Shown here piece after piece: positions 21,953 through 32,093 of a DNA stretch of 64,000 nt. The DNA comes from Saccharomycopsis crataegensis (Eukaryota > Ascomycota > Saccharomycetes > Ascoideales > Saccharomycopsidaceae): NCBI RefSeq assembly GCF_037102585.1, contig NW_027043829.1, forward strand, positions 1 to 64,000. The letters are read 5' to 3'. Position 1 is the first letter of the stretch, and each line of letters begins with the position of its first letter. The notes below the pieces were generated by a model. That model saw only the letters and a list, made by a program, of their open reading frames with translations, made no database searches and had not been told where the DNA came from. A program made the position numbers and the translations under genes.

Positions 21953-22578
21953 GATAAATTAATATTCGGTGCAGTAATTCTACAAAAGCAGCAGAGAACT
22001 AAAGAAGATTATAGGAGATCCAAATCGAATTATCAGAAGGGATATTAAATTTAGCTTCTTTGAAAATTATGTGTCATAAATATGAGCCGGATTAATGTCC
22101 CTATTTTTCAAACACTACTTCTTTGAACGCCAATTTCTGGAAACGAGAATATAACCATATATCAGACTTCAATTAATAGTTTATACAACACGAAAATGAA
22201 GCAAGAATGGCCGGTTGTAGTTTGTGTCCAAAATAACGATATCTATAATATATAAACCGAGATCAAAAAACTGCTCAACAATTGGAAATGACGATTAAAA
22301 AAAAAGCAACTAGCACGTGCACGGGGGTACTTACAGCTGGCTGTCCGATACCGAAACAATGTAAATGTTCTCTAACCAAGTTATAACAGGTAAACATAGA
22401 AACAATATGATAAGTAACTGTAGAAAAAATAAAAATCATTAGGGAATAGTATAAGACTTTGAGAGAAAAATGAGAGAAAAATGAAATAAAGAAAGAAATA
22501 ACGTAGAAGGAGCACAGAAATAACATAGTGAGAACAAAAAAGAAAAGCAAAAAACAAGAACAATAAAAACTATTACTA
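21953..22578. promoter_or_regulatory. MDL 5' flank and SEC2 3' flank
   Basis: No gene is supported. CACGTG occurs at 22314-22319, a candidate Cbf1-type site upstream of the MDL gene. The neighbouring GCACGGGGGTACTTAC is unusually GC-rich for this spacer. Confidence 0.45.
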
Positions 22579-24846
22579 TTAGTCTACAACATTTGGATCA
22601 GCATCCACAAAAGTGTCGCTCTCAACCTCAGAACCGGCAGATTTTGCAGGAGACGTAAGCTTAAGGTCCAAAAACTGAGGATTACCGCTGCCATTCTCTT
22701 CTTCTTCAGAGTGATCTGCAGTTGGAGATTTCTCGATCTCAGAAACAAGTGCAGGTGGTTCCTCCAGATTTTTTGGATCAAGTTTAATAGTAGGTGGAAT
22801 TTCCATCTTTACTGGTTCTGTGTCAACTTTATCGGTTAATGATTCTTTAGCTTGCCTGAATGGACTGCCATTTTCAGTTGTAACAATAACTTCGTCAATT
22901 TTGCCCTCCAACTTGTCAGAATTGAAAGAAGAATTCGTCTGGTTGAAAACTGACATATTTTTTTCTTTTCTCTTAGGTGTGGTTGGAGAAACCACCTCTG
23001 GAGCGGGAGTGCTAGAAGAGTTTGTGGAGCTACTAGAACCCCAGAAACTATTGATAATACTATTTCTGTTACTGAATAGCCCACCGTTTTTCATATTGCT
23101 AGAGGATTCAACCTCAGTTTCAGAGCCTGCAGTGACTGAAACACTATTTGTAGGGCCATTATTGCCATTATTGTTAACAAAGTTGGCAAAATTAGCCATA
23201 ATTGGACTGGACATTCTTGATCCGTAGTTACTAAAATATCCACTGGTTCTATTACTAATCCTATCAAAGCCATTAGTCCCCAAACTTTCAGCACCGAGTA
23301 ATTGACTCAGTGTGAAGGTGAAACTGTTATTGTTGATTAAATTATTGGAAGATTCGATGACACCAATCCTGCTATAAAAGATCTTAGTTCTGATTCTAAC
23401 ACATTCGATCCAATTTTTTTGGCAGCTCAATTTAGTGTCAAACTTCCAAATTCCAGCCTTAACGCCCCTAAGGAAAGCAAATAACTCACAAACCGATCTG
23501 ACTCTATGCAAACAGTATGAACACAAAGGATATTGATTGGCAATGTATTCTTGAACAATCGTGATCGTGTTTTCTTTATCCTTATTACTAGAAACAAATT
23601 TGGAAAAAGCAGTTTGGTTTGGCGGGGTTCCATCTTTTCTTTTTTTAATAGTCTTGGTACCAATGACCTTCAATACATACAACCGACTATGGTCCAAAGT
23701 ATCATTTCTGTTCTCACCACATAATGAGCACGGATCTTCAAATGCTACTGGTGGCTCATTAATAGAGGCGGCAGCAGTACTATCTTCATCATCAATCTTT
23801 GAAGTATTATTGGTGTCTGAAATACTATGTAGTACCACATCAGTTTTGTAAGATTCGTTAATAGACGAAATTGGTTCTATACTAACTTTACCGATTAACA
23901 TACTTGTGATAAGATTTTTCTTGGATAGCCATGCGACACCTGGGGCTTCATCTAGCCTTAAAGTTGGTTCAATATCATCATTTAAAAGTTTCCTATAAAA
24001 TTTATGGTCCTTGATTTCCAAGTAGCTAGTTTTGGAATTGCTGGTGTGGTGACCAGCTTTGAAGTCATGATATAGCTTTTCTCCAAACTCTTGAAATAGA
24101 TGGTACCCTTTGATGTCATATCTCAAAGATTGCACAGTTGGCGCGTAAATAAAATTAGATATACTGTAAGAGTTAATTGATGTTCCTGCCCCATCTGCAG
24201 GTTTGCTAATGGACAAATTGCCAGTTGAGTGATTTCTGGAAGCGATTTGTTTCACATCTCCGTCAGCTGTATCAGTAATATTATCATCCGGATAAAATTT
24301 AATTTCAATATTGCTTTTATCATGATTACTATTTTCGAAATCAACTGAAAAATCAGCTGTTGTCGGCACACTTTGATCTTGCAACATTTTCTTTAAATCG
24401 GTTAATTGGGATTTCAAAATATGGATCAAATTATCTTTTTCGCTGATTTCATTTTTCAATGAATCGTTGGATTTTTTAAAATCAAAAGCTTCCCTTCTTG
24501 CTTGAGACACCATGTTATTTGCTTCCAGAAACAATTGGGATGAAAGCTCTTCGGTTTCTTTTCGCAAGTTGGTGATTTCAATATCGGAGAATTTCTTTTC
24601 ACTTTCGAGGGAGTCAAATTTACCGGATAAAATATTGTAATCGTTTGATAGATCCTCGAACTTTGATTTATAGATCTTCAACTCACTGTTTTCAAAAATC
24701 TGTTGATTCAATTCACTTTGTGCTAGTTGAAGCGATTCTTTAAGATGAGTGACTAAGTTATTAGTGGTCAGCGTTGGCGAGTGTATTGAAGCCAATGGAG
24801 AGCCATTCTGAATGAACTCTGTGGTTGATATTGTAGGCGATTCCAT
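22579..24846 (-). CDS. SEC2: Sec2, Rab guanine-nucleotide exchange factor
   Basis: The protein has 755 residues. The N-terminal coiled coil (~30-165) contains the Sec2 signature ETEELSSQLFLEANNMVSQA. In yeast this region catalyses nucleotide exchange on Sec4 on secretory vesicles. The middle has two CxxC pairs, CSLCGENR (~374) and CSYCLHRVRS (~443), typical of fungal Sec2 and possibly metal-binding, followed by FLRGVKAGIW. The C-terminal ~250 residues are Ser/Asn-rich and acidic, as expected for the regulatory part that binds phosphoinositide and upstream Rab. YPT31, the Rab upstream of Sec2, is in the same window but not adjacent. Codons and length look normal. Confidence 0.88.
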   Translation of the reverse strand: MESPTISTTEFIQNGSPLASIHSPTLTTNNLVTHLKESLQLAQSELNQQIFENSELKIYKSKFEDLSNDYNILSGKFDSLESEKKFSDIEITNLRKETEELSSQLFLEANNMVSQARREAFDFKKSNDSLKNEISEKDNLIHILKSQLTDLKKMLQDQSVPTTADFSVDFENSNHDKSNIEIKFYPDDNITDTADGDVKQIASRNHSTGNLSISKPADGAGTSINSYSISNFIYAPTVQSLRYDIKGYHLFQEFGEKLYHDFKAGHHTSNSKTSYLEIKDHKFYRKLLNDDIEPTLRLDEAPGVAWLSKKNLITSMLIGKVSIEPISSINESYKTDVVLHSISDTNNTSKIDDEDSTAAASINEPPVAFEDPCSLCGENRNDTLDHSRLYVLKVIGTKTIKKRKDGTPPNQTAFSKFVSSNKDKENTITIVQEYIANQYPLCSYCLHRVRSVCELFAFLRGVKAGIWKFDTKLSCQKNWIECVRIRTKIFYSRIGVIESSNNLINNNSFTFTLSQLLGAESLGTNGFDRISNRTSGYFSNYGSRMSSPIMANFANFVNNNGNNGPTNSVSVTAGSETEVESSSNMKNGGLFSNRNSIINSFWGSSSSTNSSSTPAPEVVSPTTPKRKEKNMSVFNQTNSSFNSDKLEGKIDEVIVTTENGSPFRQAKESLTDKVDTEPVKMEIPPTIKLDPKNLEEPPALVSEIEKSPTADHSEEEENGSGNPQFLDLKLTSPAKSAGSEVESDTFVDADPNVVD

Positions 24847-25046
24847 GGCAGTGCTGAAAATGATTTAGCTTGCTGCTGTGTAACTGGGGAACACTAAGAT
24901 TTGTTTGTTGTTGTGTTTTGATTCCTGCGGTAAACCCAAATTGTTGGTCACGTGCTCACTTTTCTTCTCTTTTGTGATTTGTATACACCACAACCTCTAA
25001 TGGCTGTCACCCTGTTTATTAACGAAGAATCCTATACATATCACTT

Positions 25047-25050
<4 letters not shown>

Positions 25051-25086
<36 letters not shown>
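25051..25086. repeat. (AT)18 microsatellite
   Basis: An uninterrupted AT dinucleotide run in the divergent SEC2-YJU2 promoter region. It is likely length-polymorphic between strains. Confidence 0.95.
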
Positions 25087-25091
<5 letters not shown>

Positions 25092-25379
25092 AACAAACAT
25101 TCCAAACAAGGAGCTCTAATTGATTAAATTGTAATTAGTGGGGGGTGGGGGTAGAGTCGTGAGACGCAGCACTGCAACATTTTACTGGAGTCTGAGAAAC
25201 CACCCAGAATGCAAAAAACAATAAAACTAGAAAATTGCATTTCAGGTAATTGTATTAGTTAGGAGAAAAGCTCTCATCCAATGCATTCATTCTCCTGCTA
25301 AGGTTGTTGCAGTCTTACTACGAATGGAACCGTTTTAACGGCTCAAGGTTTCTATAGCCTCAGGAATATAAAAGGAGGT

Positions 25380-25562
25380 ATGTCGCAGCCACATAATATA
25401 AAGCGCAATATAGTTGTAATCATAGTGTATACCAGGGATATTCTAAAAAAAACAATTACTCGATCGAGTAGGCAGCTGTCAATCAATGATCTAGAGTTTT
25501 GGCCAATACGACCTGTTTGGGAAGACGCTTCCAGGAAATTACTTCTGAATGCATCCAAGTGA
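25380..25562 (+). CDS. Possible small protein, 60 residues
   Basis: ATG-started frame of 60 codons in the SEC2-YJU2 spacer. The N-terminal half is basic and aliphatic (NIKRNIVVIIVYT). The second half (NDLEFWPIRPVWEDASRK) looks protein-like in composition, with two Trp and paired Pro, which is unusual for chance AT-rich sequence. No family is recognised. It could be a chance frame or part of a transcript leader for YJU2. Confidence 0.3.
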   Translation: MSQPHNIKRNIVVIIVYTRDILKKTITRSSRQLSINDLEFWPIRPVWEDASRKLLLNASK

Positions 25563-25756
25563 GCTCAAGACTCTCAATATAGTCCTTATTATAATGATAT
25601 ACACTTATATTTTAATAAGTTTCATTTTGGGTAAAGAAGGGGATTATAGTGAGACTCTCCAGCGGGTAAGAGCGCATGTTGAACCATTAACAAAAAAAAA
25701 GAGATGAGATAGATGCCTCAGAAAATCATTTTATCTTTCTCATATTTGGATCAACG

Positions 25757-26536
25757 ATGTCTGAAAGAAAAAGTATCAACAAATATAGGGGCAATGAGTT
25801 CTATGAGGAAGACTTTGAGAAGCTTCGAAAGAAGCTCAAAAAACAGCAAAAGAACAACAAATCGGGGCCACAATTACAGGATGTTAGGCTAATGGCACCT
25901 TTCTCATTGAAATGTTTGAATTGTAATGAGTATATTTCTAAAAGCCGGAAATTTAACGCCAAAAAAGAGACCACTAATGAGCGTTATTTGGGACTCAAGA
26001 TATTCAGGTTCACAATAAGATGTCCCCGATGTTCTAATGTGATCAAGTATCGTACCGATCCAAAGACTGCTGATTATATTATTGAAAGCGGGGCGGTGAG
26101 GAACTATGTGAATAAAAGTAATGACGAGGCAGAAAGATTCCGAAATGAGACTTTGGAGGAAACCTTGGAGAGACTTGAAAAAGAAGAAGCAGAAAATAAA
26201 GCAAAAGAAGAGCAGAAAAAGAACGGAAATGGCTCCGTCGATATGAATGATGAGGCCACAGCCATGGAGAAACTTGAAAAAAAGTTAGAACAGAGCCAAA
26301 AAGAGCAGGCACTTAGTTTTGAGATTGAATCACTTCTTAGAAAGAATGCAAAAAATGAAAATTCCCGACTGCTAGGGACACTTGCTGATGACGCTGATAT
26401 CGAAAGTTTGGCGAAACAGGCGTTCAAGAATAAAGGTTCACAATCAAAGATAGAAAATGTGAGTAAATTACAGCTTCTAGGCAATCCTAGCAAGGTATTT
26501 AAGACCGTCAAAAAGAAAAAGAAAATAATTATCTAA
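25757..26536 (+). CDS. YJU2: Splicing factor Yju2 (CWC16 family)
   Basis: The protein has 259 residues. It opens with MSERKSINKY, the family hallmark, followed by a charged Lys-rich stretch. The zinc-binding core has CLNC (~55) and CPRC (~94) with the conserved YISKSRKFNAKKE and YRTDPKTADYIIESGAVRNY. Yju2 joins the spliceosome and promotes the first transesterification (branching). The C-terminal half is a Glu/Lys-rich coiled coil ending in a basic KKKKKIII tail, a likely nuclear-localisation signal. The acidic insert in the N-terminus (GNEFYEEDFEK) replaces the usual YYPPDYDP. Length is within the family range. Confidence 0.9.
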   Translation: MSERKSINKYRGNEFYEEDFEKLRKKLKKQQKNNKSGPQLQDVRLMAPFSLKCLNCNEYISKSRKFNAKKETTNERYLGLKIFRFTIRCPRCSNVIKYRTDPKTADYIIESGAVRNYVNKSNDEAERFRNETLEETLERLEKEEAENKAKEEQKKNGNGSVDMNDEATAMEKLEKKLEQSQKEQALSFEIESLLRKNAKNENSRLLGTLADDADIESLAKQAFKNKGSQSKIENVSKLQLLGNPSKVFKTVKKKKKIII

Positions 26537-26690
26537 TTTATACTATATAATGAATTATGCGATGACTTGATTAGTTGAATGATCGACGAAGAATGTAAAA
26601 AGATAAAAAATGCCCTAAGTGAAAAAAAGAGAAAAAAAAACAAGAAAAAAAAAAAAGAAAGAAAAAAGGATGATAATAAAAGATTATGTG

Positions 26691-27722
26691 TTATACTCTG
26701 ATAGATGAGTTTATGCTAGGTACCAAAGTTGAACTGGTTCTTCTAGATGACGACAGCTGAAGGCGTTCAATTTGGGATTTTTCGTTGAATTGAGAGTAAG
26801 ATGGGTGAAACATTGATGGTTGAAACTGAGGACTGGTGCTATTGGATTTTGTCAATGGCAATTTTAGTTTATGATTCTTTTCATGATCACCAAGCAAGTC
26901 CTTAATCTCATTGTTTTTCTGCTTTAGACTTTGGAAGAAACAGTCCTTTAATTTTGTTAATTGTTGATTCTTCATGTCTATCTCTTGATTCAATTGTAAT
27001 TGTTTAGCAACAAATGCTTTTGTTTGATTAACTAACTTCTCTTCTGATAATTTATTTGAAACTTCAAGATGCCTCTTCAATATTGACTTCTTTAATAAGT
27101 TTATTTCATTTTTCGAGGATTCTAAGAGATATAGCCACTCTTTTTCAAAAGAATTCATGATCATTTGAATGCTTTCCATTTGGGATTTGGTGCTGCTCAC
27201 TGTCACCAAAAGATTCTTGATAATTTCCTCCAATCTTTTGTTCTCGTCGACATATAACTGAATATCGTGAACCAAGGTCTTATTTTCCTGTTTTTTCAAT
27301 ATGCAATTAAAGGCTAATTTATTATTCATGATTTTAGAATCATTATTGGCTTCCTTCAAATCATCAATGACTGAAGTAAGTGCTTGAAGTCCTTCCACAT
27401 TTTCGACACCCACTTTACCATAACCTTGAACAATAACATTATTTAGCTGTTCAATTTTATCCTTTTTAGCTTGTAATTCCGTTGTCAATTTCAATATTTC
27501 AGAATTCTTCAATTTTAGCATTGACGAGCTTTTTTCGGCTAGCAGATTCAATGTTTCGATCTGCTCCTTGTAAGGTTTCAATCTGGTATCTATCACCGCA
27601 CCTTTATGGTGTTCCAATTGATTGTATCTTTCATTAAATTCCTTTTTAATATAGGTTTCCCTGGTAAGGAATATAGCAGCCATAAAAACGAGACTAACAA
27701 TAAAGAGTTCCATTGTGAGCAT
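26691..27722 (-). CDS. N-terminally membrane-anchored coiled-coil protein, unknown
   Basis: The protein has 343 residues. A hydrophobic segment at ~4-20 (MELFIVSLVFMAAIF) would act as signal anchor. Residues ~25-275 are nearly continuous coiled coil rich in Lys, Glu, Leu, Asn and Gln. The tail is Ser-rich (SNSTSPQFQPSMF…SSSRRTSS). No catalytic motif and no recognised family. The layout suggests a tether or scaffold on ER or mitochondrial outer membrane, but that is inference. It converges with YJU2, 154 bp apart. A second in-frame ATG at 27713 is equally possible as start. Confidence 0.7.
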   Translation of the reverse strand: MLTMELFIVSLVFMAAIFLTRETYIKKEFNERYNQLEHHKGAVIDTRLKPYKEQIETLNLLAEKSSSMLKLKNSEILKLTTELQAKKDKIEQLNNVIVQGYGKVGVENVEGLQALTSVIDDLKEANNDSKIMNNKLAFNCILKKQENKTLVHDIQLYVDENKRLEEIIKNLLVTVSSTKSQMESIQMIMNSFEKEWLYLLESSKNEINLLKKSILKRHLEVSNKLSEEKLVNQTKAFVAKQLQLNQEIDMKNQQLTKLKDCFFQSLKQKNNEIKDLLGDHEKNHKLKLPLTKSNSTSPQFQPSMFHPSYSQFNEKSQIERLQLSSSRRTSSTLVPSINSSIRV

Positions 27723-28770
27723 GATGTCTTTGCGGGAAAAAAATGGATAAGTACGAATAGATGTCCAACCAGATTAGACACGGTAACACTAATACTGCCT
27801 TTATTGATGGGAAAACAGGACTAACAAGAAAAGAGGAATAAATAATGAGGAAAATGAAATAAATGAGAAGAGTAAAAAAAGAAAAAAAAGGAAATGAGAT
27901 GGAAGTTGTCAATAGTGTCTATTTTTAAAAGAAGGCTTTTGATTAATTATTGTGTGAAACTGGCTAAGACATACTGGTCGATAAATTATAACATCCCGCA
28001 GATACCCCCAATCCTGATTAACTAATAGAGGAAATTCTACGAATATCTTCAAACAAAAAAAGCGAAGCTGAGACTGTTATGCAAATGTTAGTTCTTCGAA
28101 GAGAAGTATTGAAAAAGAGCCAGATCAAAGCTTGGAAGATTATAATGTTTTGTGTATATACATGCACGATCTTTTTAACTTGGGTTCCACGAACAATCAA
28201 CCGAAATCTGCACGTTCCCACTTTAAAGGAGCTTCTATAGAGGATTGAAAATAGATTCCAGTCCACTCTTGCAAATCGGATGGATAAAGCTTACTACATT
28301 ATATATTCCTTCATTTCTTAGCAGAATATTATTCGGCATTCTGGTTCTCTTTGTTATTAAAGTCCTTCCTTTGGTCTTTCAATGTGACAGTGTCACAACA
28401 CAACAGGGGTGTAACCTGCATTACTGAAAATCATAAGGCTGGCCGACTCTGCTTAAAATTTAGCAGATACGCATTTATTGAGCGTTTAACAAACCTTAAA
28501 TAAATCAACTGTTCTTGGTAGCAATCCAGCTTATTTCAAAACTATACCAACAAAAATTAAAAGGAATGAAAAAAAAAAACCCTTACCAAAATAGTAAATA
28601 TTCCAACAAAATAATCCAGAAACAAAAAGAATTAATCTCAGTCTCTCCACTAGCGTCAAATAAATAATGAAAGGACTAACAAAAAATGCCTATATATACT
28701 ACAGAAACCTTCAATAAACTTCACTTATTTTGATCCTTAAGCCATTCCGTGTCACATTTTCTAACATGCT
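27723..28770. other. Intergenic spacer, 1.05 kb
   Basis: 5' flank of the coiled-coil gene on the left and 3' flank of the 667-residue glycoprotein gene on the right. One possible small frame (28079) is listed separately. No RNA gene recognised. Confidence 0.45.
28079..28240 (+). CDS. Possible small single-pass membrane protein, 53 residues
   Basis: A 53-codon ATG frame with a basic start (LRREVLKKSQIKAWK), a hydrophobic segment IIMFCVYTCTIFLTWV, then a short basic tail. The basic-hydrophobic-basic layout is that of small mitochondrial or ER membrane proteins. No family is recognised and AT-rich DNA makes such frames by chance. It lies in a 1 kb gap otherwise without genes. Confidence 0.3.
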   Translation: MQMLVLRREVLKKSQIKAWKIIMFCVYTCTIFLTWVPRTINRNLHVPTLKELL

Positions 28771-30774
28771 CTAGACTTTGAATTCAGGAAACTTCCAAAT
28801 ATCACTAACATCCATACACTGGCATTCTTGTTTAATTCTCAAAGCTCCATTTTTGAACTCTTTACCAGGATCACTACGATCGAAACCCCACAATGGTGAT
28901 GGTCCCCATGTTGGAATGTAGCAAACAGTTCCATTCGGACATTTCTCACGACAATTAGTGGCAATGGTCCAATCAAGGTCATCAATTAGGTTATTCAATC
29001 TGATAAAACCAGCTTTAATTTCTTTGGACAATTGTACCCGATCGACCTTCAATGAGTTGAATTGAGAATTAACAATCTTATGAGACAATCTATACTGTTC
29101 AAATACTTCTTGAACAATCATTTCAATCACCTTGGCCACGGATGTCCAGATTAAAATATCACCTTCAGACTGTAGAGGCTTATTTGGTAGAGAGTATTCC
29201 CAAACTGCATGCTCAATTCCCTTTTTTTCTCTAAGAGACACATCATGTATAGAAGAATCTTGGTATCTTTTATAAATATGGTAAGTATACATGGTTAGGT
29301 TAACGCCAAACAAGCTGATATCTTCATTTTTAAGATAATTGGTGTAGGTGCTATTCATGAGATCCAACACCGGATAGAATTTTGAAACAATGTGATTGGT
29401 GAATTTTTTCCAATCCGTGCCATCCCAGTAATTGATATGCTCTTGATTAACAGCAAATAAGTGTTCCATTCTGCCAACGAAATTTTCTCGTACTTCAATT
29501 GGAGTATCCCTTAACCGTCTTTTATATGTGTCTGGATCCATAAAAGTTTGGTTCAAAATAGTAGTGAACCCTCTATAATCAATTTTAATCCTCGATTCTG
29601 GCTCGAAATGGCGCTCAAAATTTCCCCAGGCTCTGAAATGAGGCAAGTATTTGATAAGCTTATAACGATTATCGTCATCCACCAACTCCTGGTTTTGGTC
29701 ACCATTATCTATTTCACTCAAAGATTCATTCAAAGGCAATGGAGAAGGAAATCCAAGAATTTCTAGATCATTCATAAAGGTATCATTAGAAACCAATTGA
29801 ATCTTTTCACTTTCGAAATCACAAAAAATGATTTCAAATCCAACTTCCATTCTTACAATGCCATCTAATCCCCCATATTTAATTTTACCCCAATCACAGA
29901 TTGACTTGGCCAATGAACGTTCTGCACCACCATAAAAGTAAGTAAAGTTTTCACGAGCTAACACATTATGGACATCCATGGTACCGTCATCATCTTTCTT
30001 CGCACTAGCACCCTCCATGACAATCAACTTATTGAGCGGTTTGATGTTGGTAAAAGTAAGTAATCTGGATCTATGTATTTGCCCATCATCAATACCAAAC
30101 TTAGCCTGAATTTCGTCTTTTAATGCCTGTGGATGGGGTGGTGGGGGAGGCATACCATAGCTGTCATTCAACGGCCTTTTCCCATGCCCCGGTCCTCGTC
30201 TATTGGGTTCTCCAGGTCTATGAATCTCCTCACCATGAGCTCCGAAATCATAACTATATTCCCAATTAATAGCTACCCATTCTGGACTAGGAGGAAATCC
30301 GGTTTCACCACCAAAGCCAGCATGGTAAAATAAAGTTCCCGCAGGAATATAGCCAGTAAATACTGAAACCCCGTTTGGCTGAATTGTCCCTGCAGGGCCA
30401 TCAAGAACACTATTTACAGAATTAAACACTGCAGAAGCGTTCTTGAAATCAATTGGTGGTAATTTATCATAGTAATTCTCTTTTGACAACTGAGAAAACT
30501 GGTGAACATCAAAACCCAAATTTCTGGCATATTGCGCAGGTCCAGGATTGGGGATTCTTTGGTAACCAAATTTAAGTAACAATTTTTCAACCCAAGAGGC
30601 ATGCTTGTGGACCAATGTTTGATTATTGACCATTATGGATATTGTATTCAACACATCGCCTTTGAAAAATAATTTTGTAGAGATATAGAACAAGGCCACG
30701 CCGAGCACAATAATCCAAGTTCCGATAAACGACTTTGTCGCTCTTGAGCTCCTAGTAGGCACAGAGAGTTTCAT
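28771..30774 (-). CDS. Type II membrane glycoprotein of unknown function
   Basis: The protein has 667 residues. A short basic cytosolic tail and one membrane segment (IGTWIIVLGVALFYIS, ~17-32) precede a large lumenal or extracellular domain. About ten N-glycosylation sequons are visible, e.g. NQT, NAS, NFT, NDT, NES, NST, NLT and NGT. Highly patterned stretches (GYIPAGTLFYHAGFGGETG, EWVAINWEYSYDFG, RFDRSDPG-like WGFDRSDPGKEF) and a C-terminal Cys cluster (CREKCPNGTVC, CQCMD) suggest a folded enzyme-like domain. The DNA gives no catalytic signature I can name. Golgi or ER location is inferred from topology. A Pro/Gly-rich loop (GMPPPPPHP) lies near residue 210. Confidence 0.7.
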   Translation of the reverse strand: MKLSVPTRSSRATKSFIGTWIIVLGVALFYISTKLFFKGDVLNTISIMVNNQTLVHKHASWVEKLLLKFGYQRIPNPGPAQYARNLGFDVHQFSQLSKENYYDKLPPIDFKNASAVFNSVNSVLDGPAGTIQPNGVSVFTGYIPAGTLFYHAGFGGETGFPPSPEWVAINWEYSYDFGAHGEEIHRPGEPNRRGPGHGKRPLNDSYGMPPPPPHPQALKDEIQAKFGIDDGQIHRSRLLTFTNIKPLNKLIVMEGASAKKDDDGTMDVHNVLARENFTYFYGGAERSLAKSICDWGKIKYGGLDGIVRMEVGFEIIFCDFESEKIQLVSNDTFMNDLEILGFPSPLPLNESLSEIDNGDQNQELVDDDNRYKLIKYLPHFRAWGNFERHFEPESRIKIDYRGFTTILNQTFMDPDTYKRRLRDTPIEVRENFVGRMEHLFAVNQEHINYWDGTDWKKFTNHIVSKFYPVLDLMNSTYTNYLKNEDISLFGVNLTMYTYHIYKRYQDSSIHDVSLREKKGIEHAVWEYSLPNKPLQSEGDILIWTSVAKVIEMIVQEVFEQYRLSHKIVNSQFNSLKVDRVQLSKEIKAGFIRLNNLIDDLDWTIATNCREKCPNGTVCYIPTWGPSPLWGFDRSDPGKEFKNGALRIKQECQCMDVSDIWKFPEFKV

Positions 30775-30920
30775 ATCTATATCTAGTAAGCTATATCAAG
30801 AAGATTTGGTTAGCCAAGTTCCTCATAGATGATTAAATACATGGGAAAATGTAATAAATTCTGACTATCTAAATATACACATAAGCATGATAAAATAGGA
30901 AAAAAAAACCAAAGCCCCTT

Positions 30921-32093
30921 TTAGCACTCAGGGCTTCTAAAGACCCGCCAACGGAGATGACGGGTGCCCGCTAAATCCTGAAGATGAGAGGCGATCTTGC
31001 CTTCCAATTGTAATTTTTGGTTCTTATCACGGAAACAAAAGCCGCTGAAAGAAATTCGAAAGCTGGAAATGCTGTCATTACCGTCGAATAACAGATGAAA
31101 GAAATCACAATCCTGAAACGGTATCCCTAACAAACTGACGGACTTAAGATCTCTTAGCTTTACGATGCTTAGATAAGTTTCTATATTCACATACTTGACA
31201 ATGTCTTTATTATTTTTGAGATCAAGGGTAAAGGATTGAAGACTTGGTGATATTATGGGGTTTGACAAGTAGTGTTTAAAGCGCTCGCTCAACAAAAAGC
31301 TGTTTTCTTCGGAATAGCTGAGGATTATGGAGGATAAAGAATGATCTAACGATGCTGGGCTCTTGTAAACAAATTGGTTTAAGTTAAATGGATAATCCCA
31401 AGAGCAATTGATAAGGGATAAGTTGGTTATGCAAGGAAGATGAAATAGTTTTTCATGGTGAGCTTTTTCAAAATCACTAGTAGCATCTTCATAATCCTCA
31501 TTTTCATTTGTCCCATTTTTGAAGTTGACGAATCTGAAATTCTTTAGAGTAAGGTTTTCAATAGAAGAAAACTGATTTAGGTGCTCAAGGTTGAATAGTG
31601 AGTTAATCTTGTCTGTTTCAAGGGTTAGAGATTTTATTGAATCCTTAAACGCGAAATATTTGAGGCAGAATGATGCAGAAGAAATTTTGATCGATAAGTC
31701 GTTGATATTCGATAGTTTTGTAATAATTAAGTCTAAATGGTTGAATAAATGCCACTCTAGCTTATTGTTCGCTTCTATAATCAGTAACAGCGTCACCAAC
31801 AGAACTAGCCTTGTTGTAGATAGATTATAAGATGGAGTGGAATAGTCTACGGTCGGCGCTCGTAAATTGAAAGCCTTGGTGAATTTCTCAATCTCTTCCC
31901 AGCACATGGTGACGCTTCGAAATACAAATGGTAGTAAACATTTTCTGTGTTTCTTGTTTACTAAAGATAAGTTAATAATATCTCTTGGAGATAAACGGGA
32001 GAAGATAAAAGACAATAGCTCATTTGGGAAGGACAAAAGATGAAGTTCTTGCTCTTTCCCCCGCTTTTGCTTTTTCCTCAATGGTGGTGACAT
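30921..32093 (-). CDS. F-box protein
   Basis: The protein has 390 residues. A basic start (RKKQKRGKEQ) precedes a clear F-box at ~20-60 (LSFPNELLSFIFSRLSPRD, then INLSLVNKKHRKCLLPFVFR). The rest has leucine-rich, LRR-like spacing (e.g. LEHLNQFSSIENLTLKNF, ITNLSLINCSW) without cysteine or catalytic patterning. F-box proteins link substrates to the SCF ubiquitin ligase through Skp1; the substrate is unknown. It may alternatively act outside SCF. Confidence 0.8.
   Translation of the reverse strand: MSPPLRKKQKRGKEQELHLLSFPNELLSFIFSRLSPRDIINLSLVNKKHRKCLLPFVFRSVTMCWEEIEKFTKAFNLRAPTVDYSTPSYNLSTTRLVLLVTLLLIIEANNKLEWHLFNHLDLIITKLSNINDLSIKISSASFCLKYFAFKDSIKSLTLETDKINSLFNLEHLNQFSSIENLTLKNFRFVNFKNGTNENEDYEDATSDFEKAHHEKLFHLPCITNLSLINCSWDYPFNLNQFVYKSPASLDHSLSSIILSYSEENSFLLSERFKHYLSNPIISPSLQSFTLDLKNNKDIVKYVNIETYLSIVKLRDLKSVSLLGIPFQDCDFFHLLFDGNDSISSFRISFSGFCFRDKNQKLQLEGKIASHLQDLAGTRHLRWRVFRSPEC

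Larger units (their letters stand above)
24847..25756. promoter_or_regulatory. Divergent SEC2 / YJU2 intergenic region
   Basis: 910 bp. CACGTG lies at 24949-24954, about 100 bp upstream of SEC2, and an (AT)18 microsatellite at 25051-25086. A 60-codon frame at 25380 is listed separately. No tRNA or snRNA was recognised. Confidence 0.45.

Noticed and set aside
25640-25700. tRNA-like piece (AGCGGGTAAGAGC)
   Set aside because: It resembles an A box, but no B box or acceptor-stem pairing follows at the right distance. No other tRNA was seen in the window.
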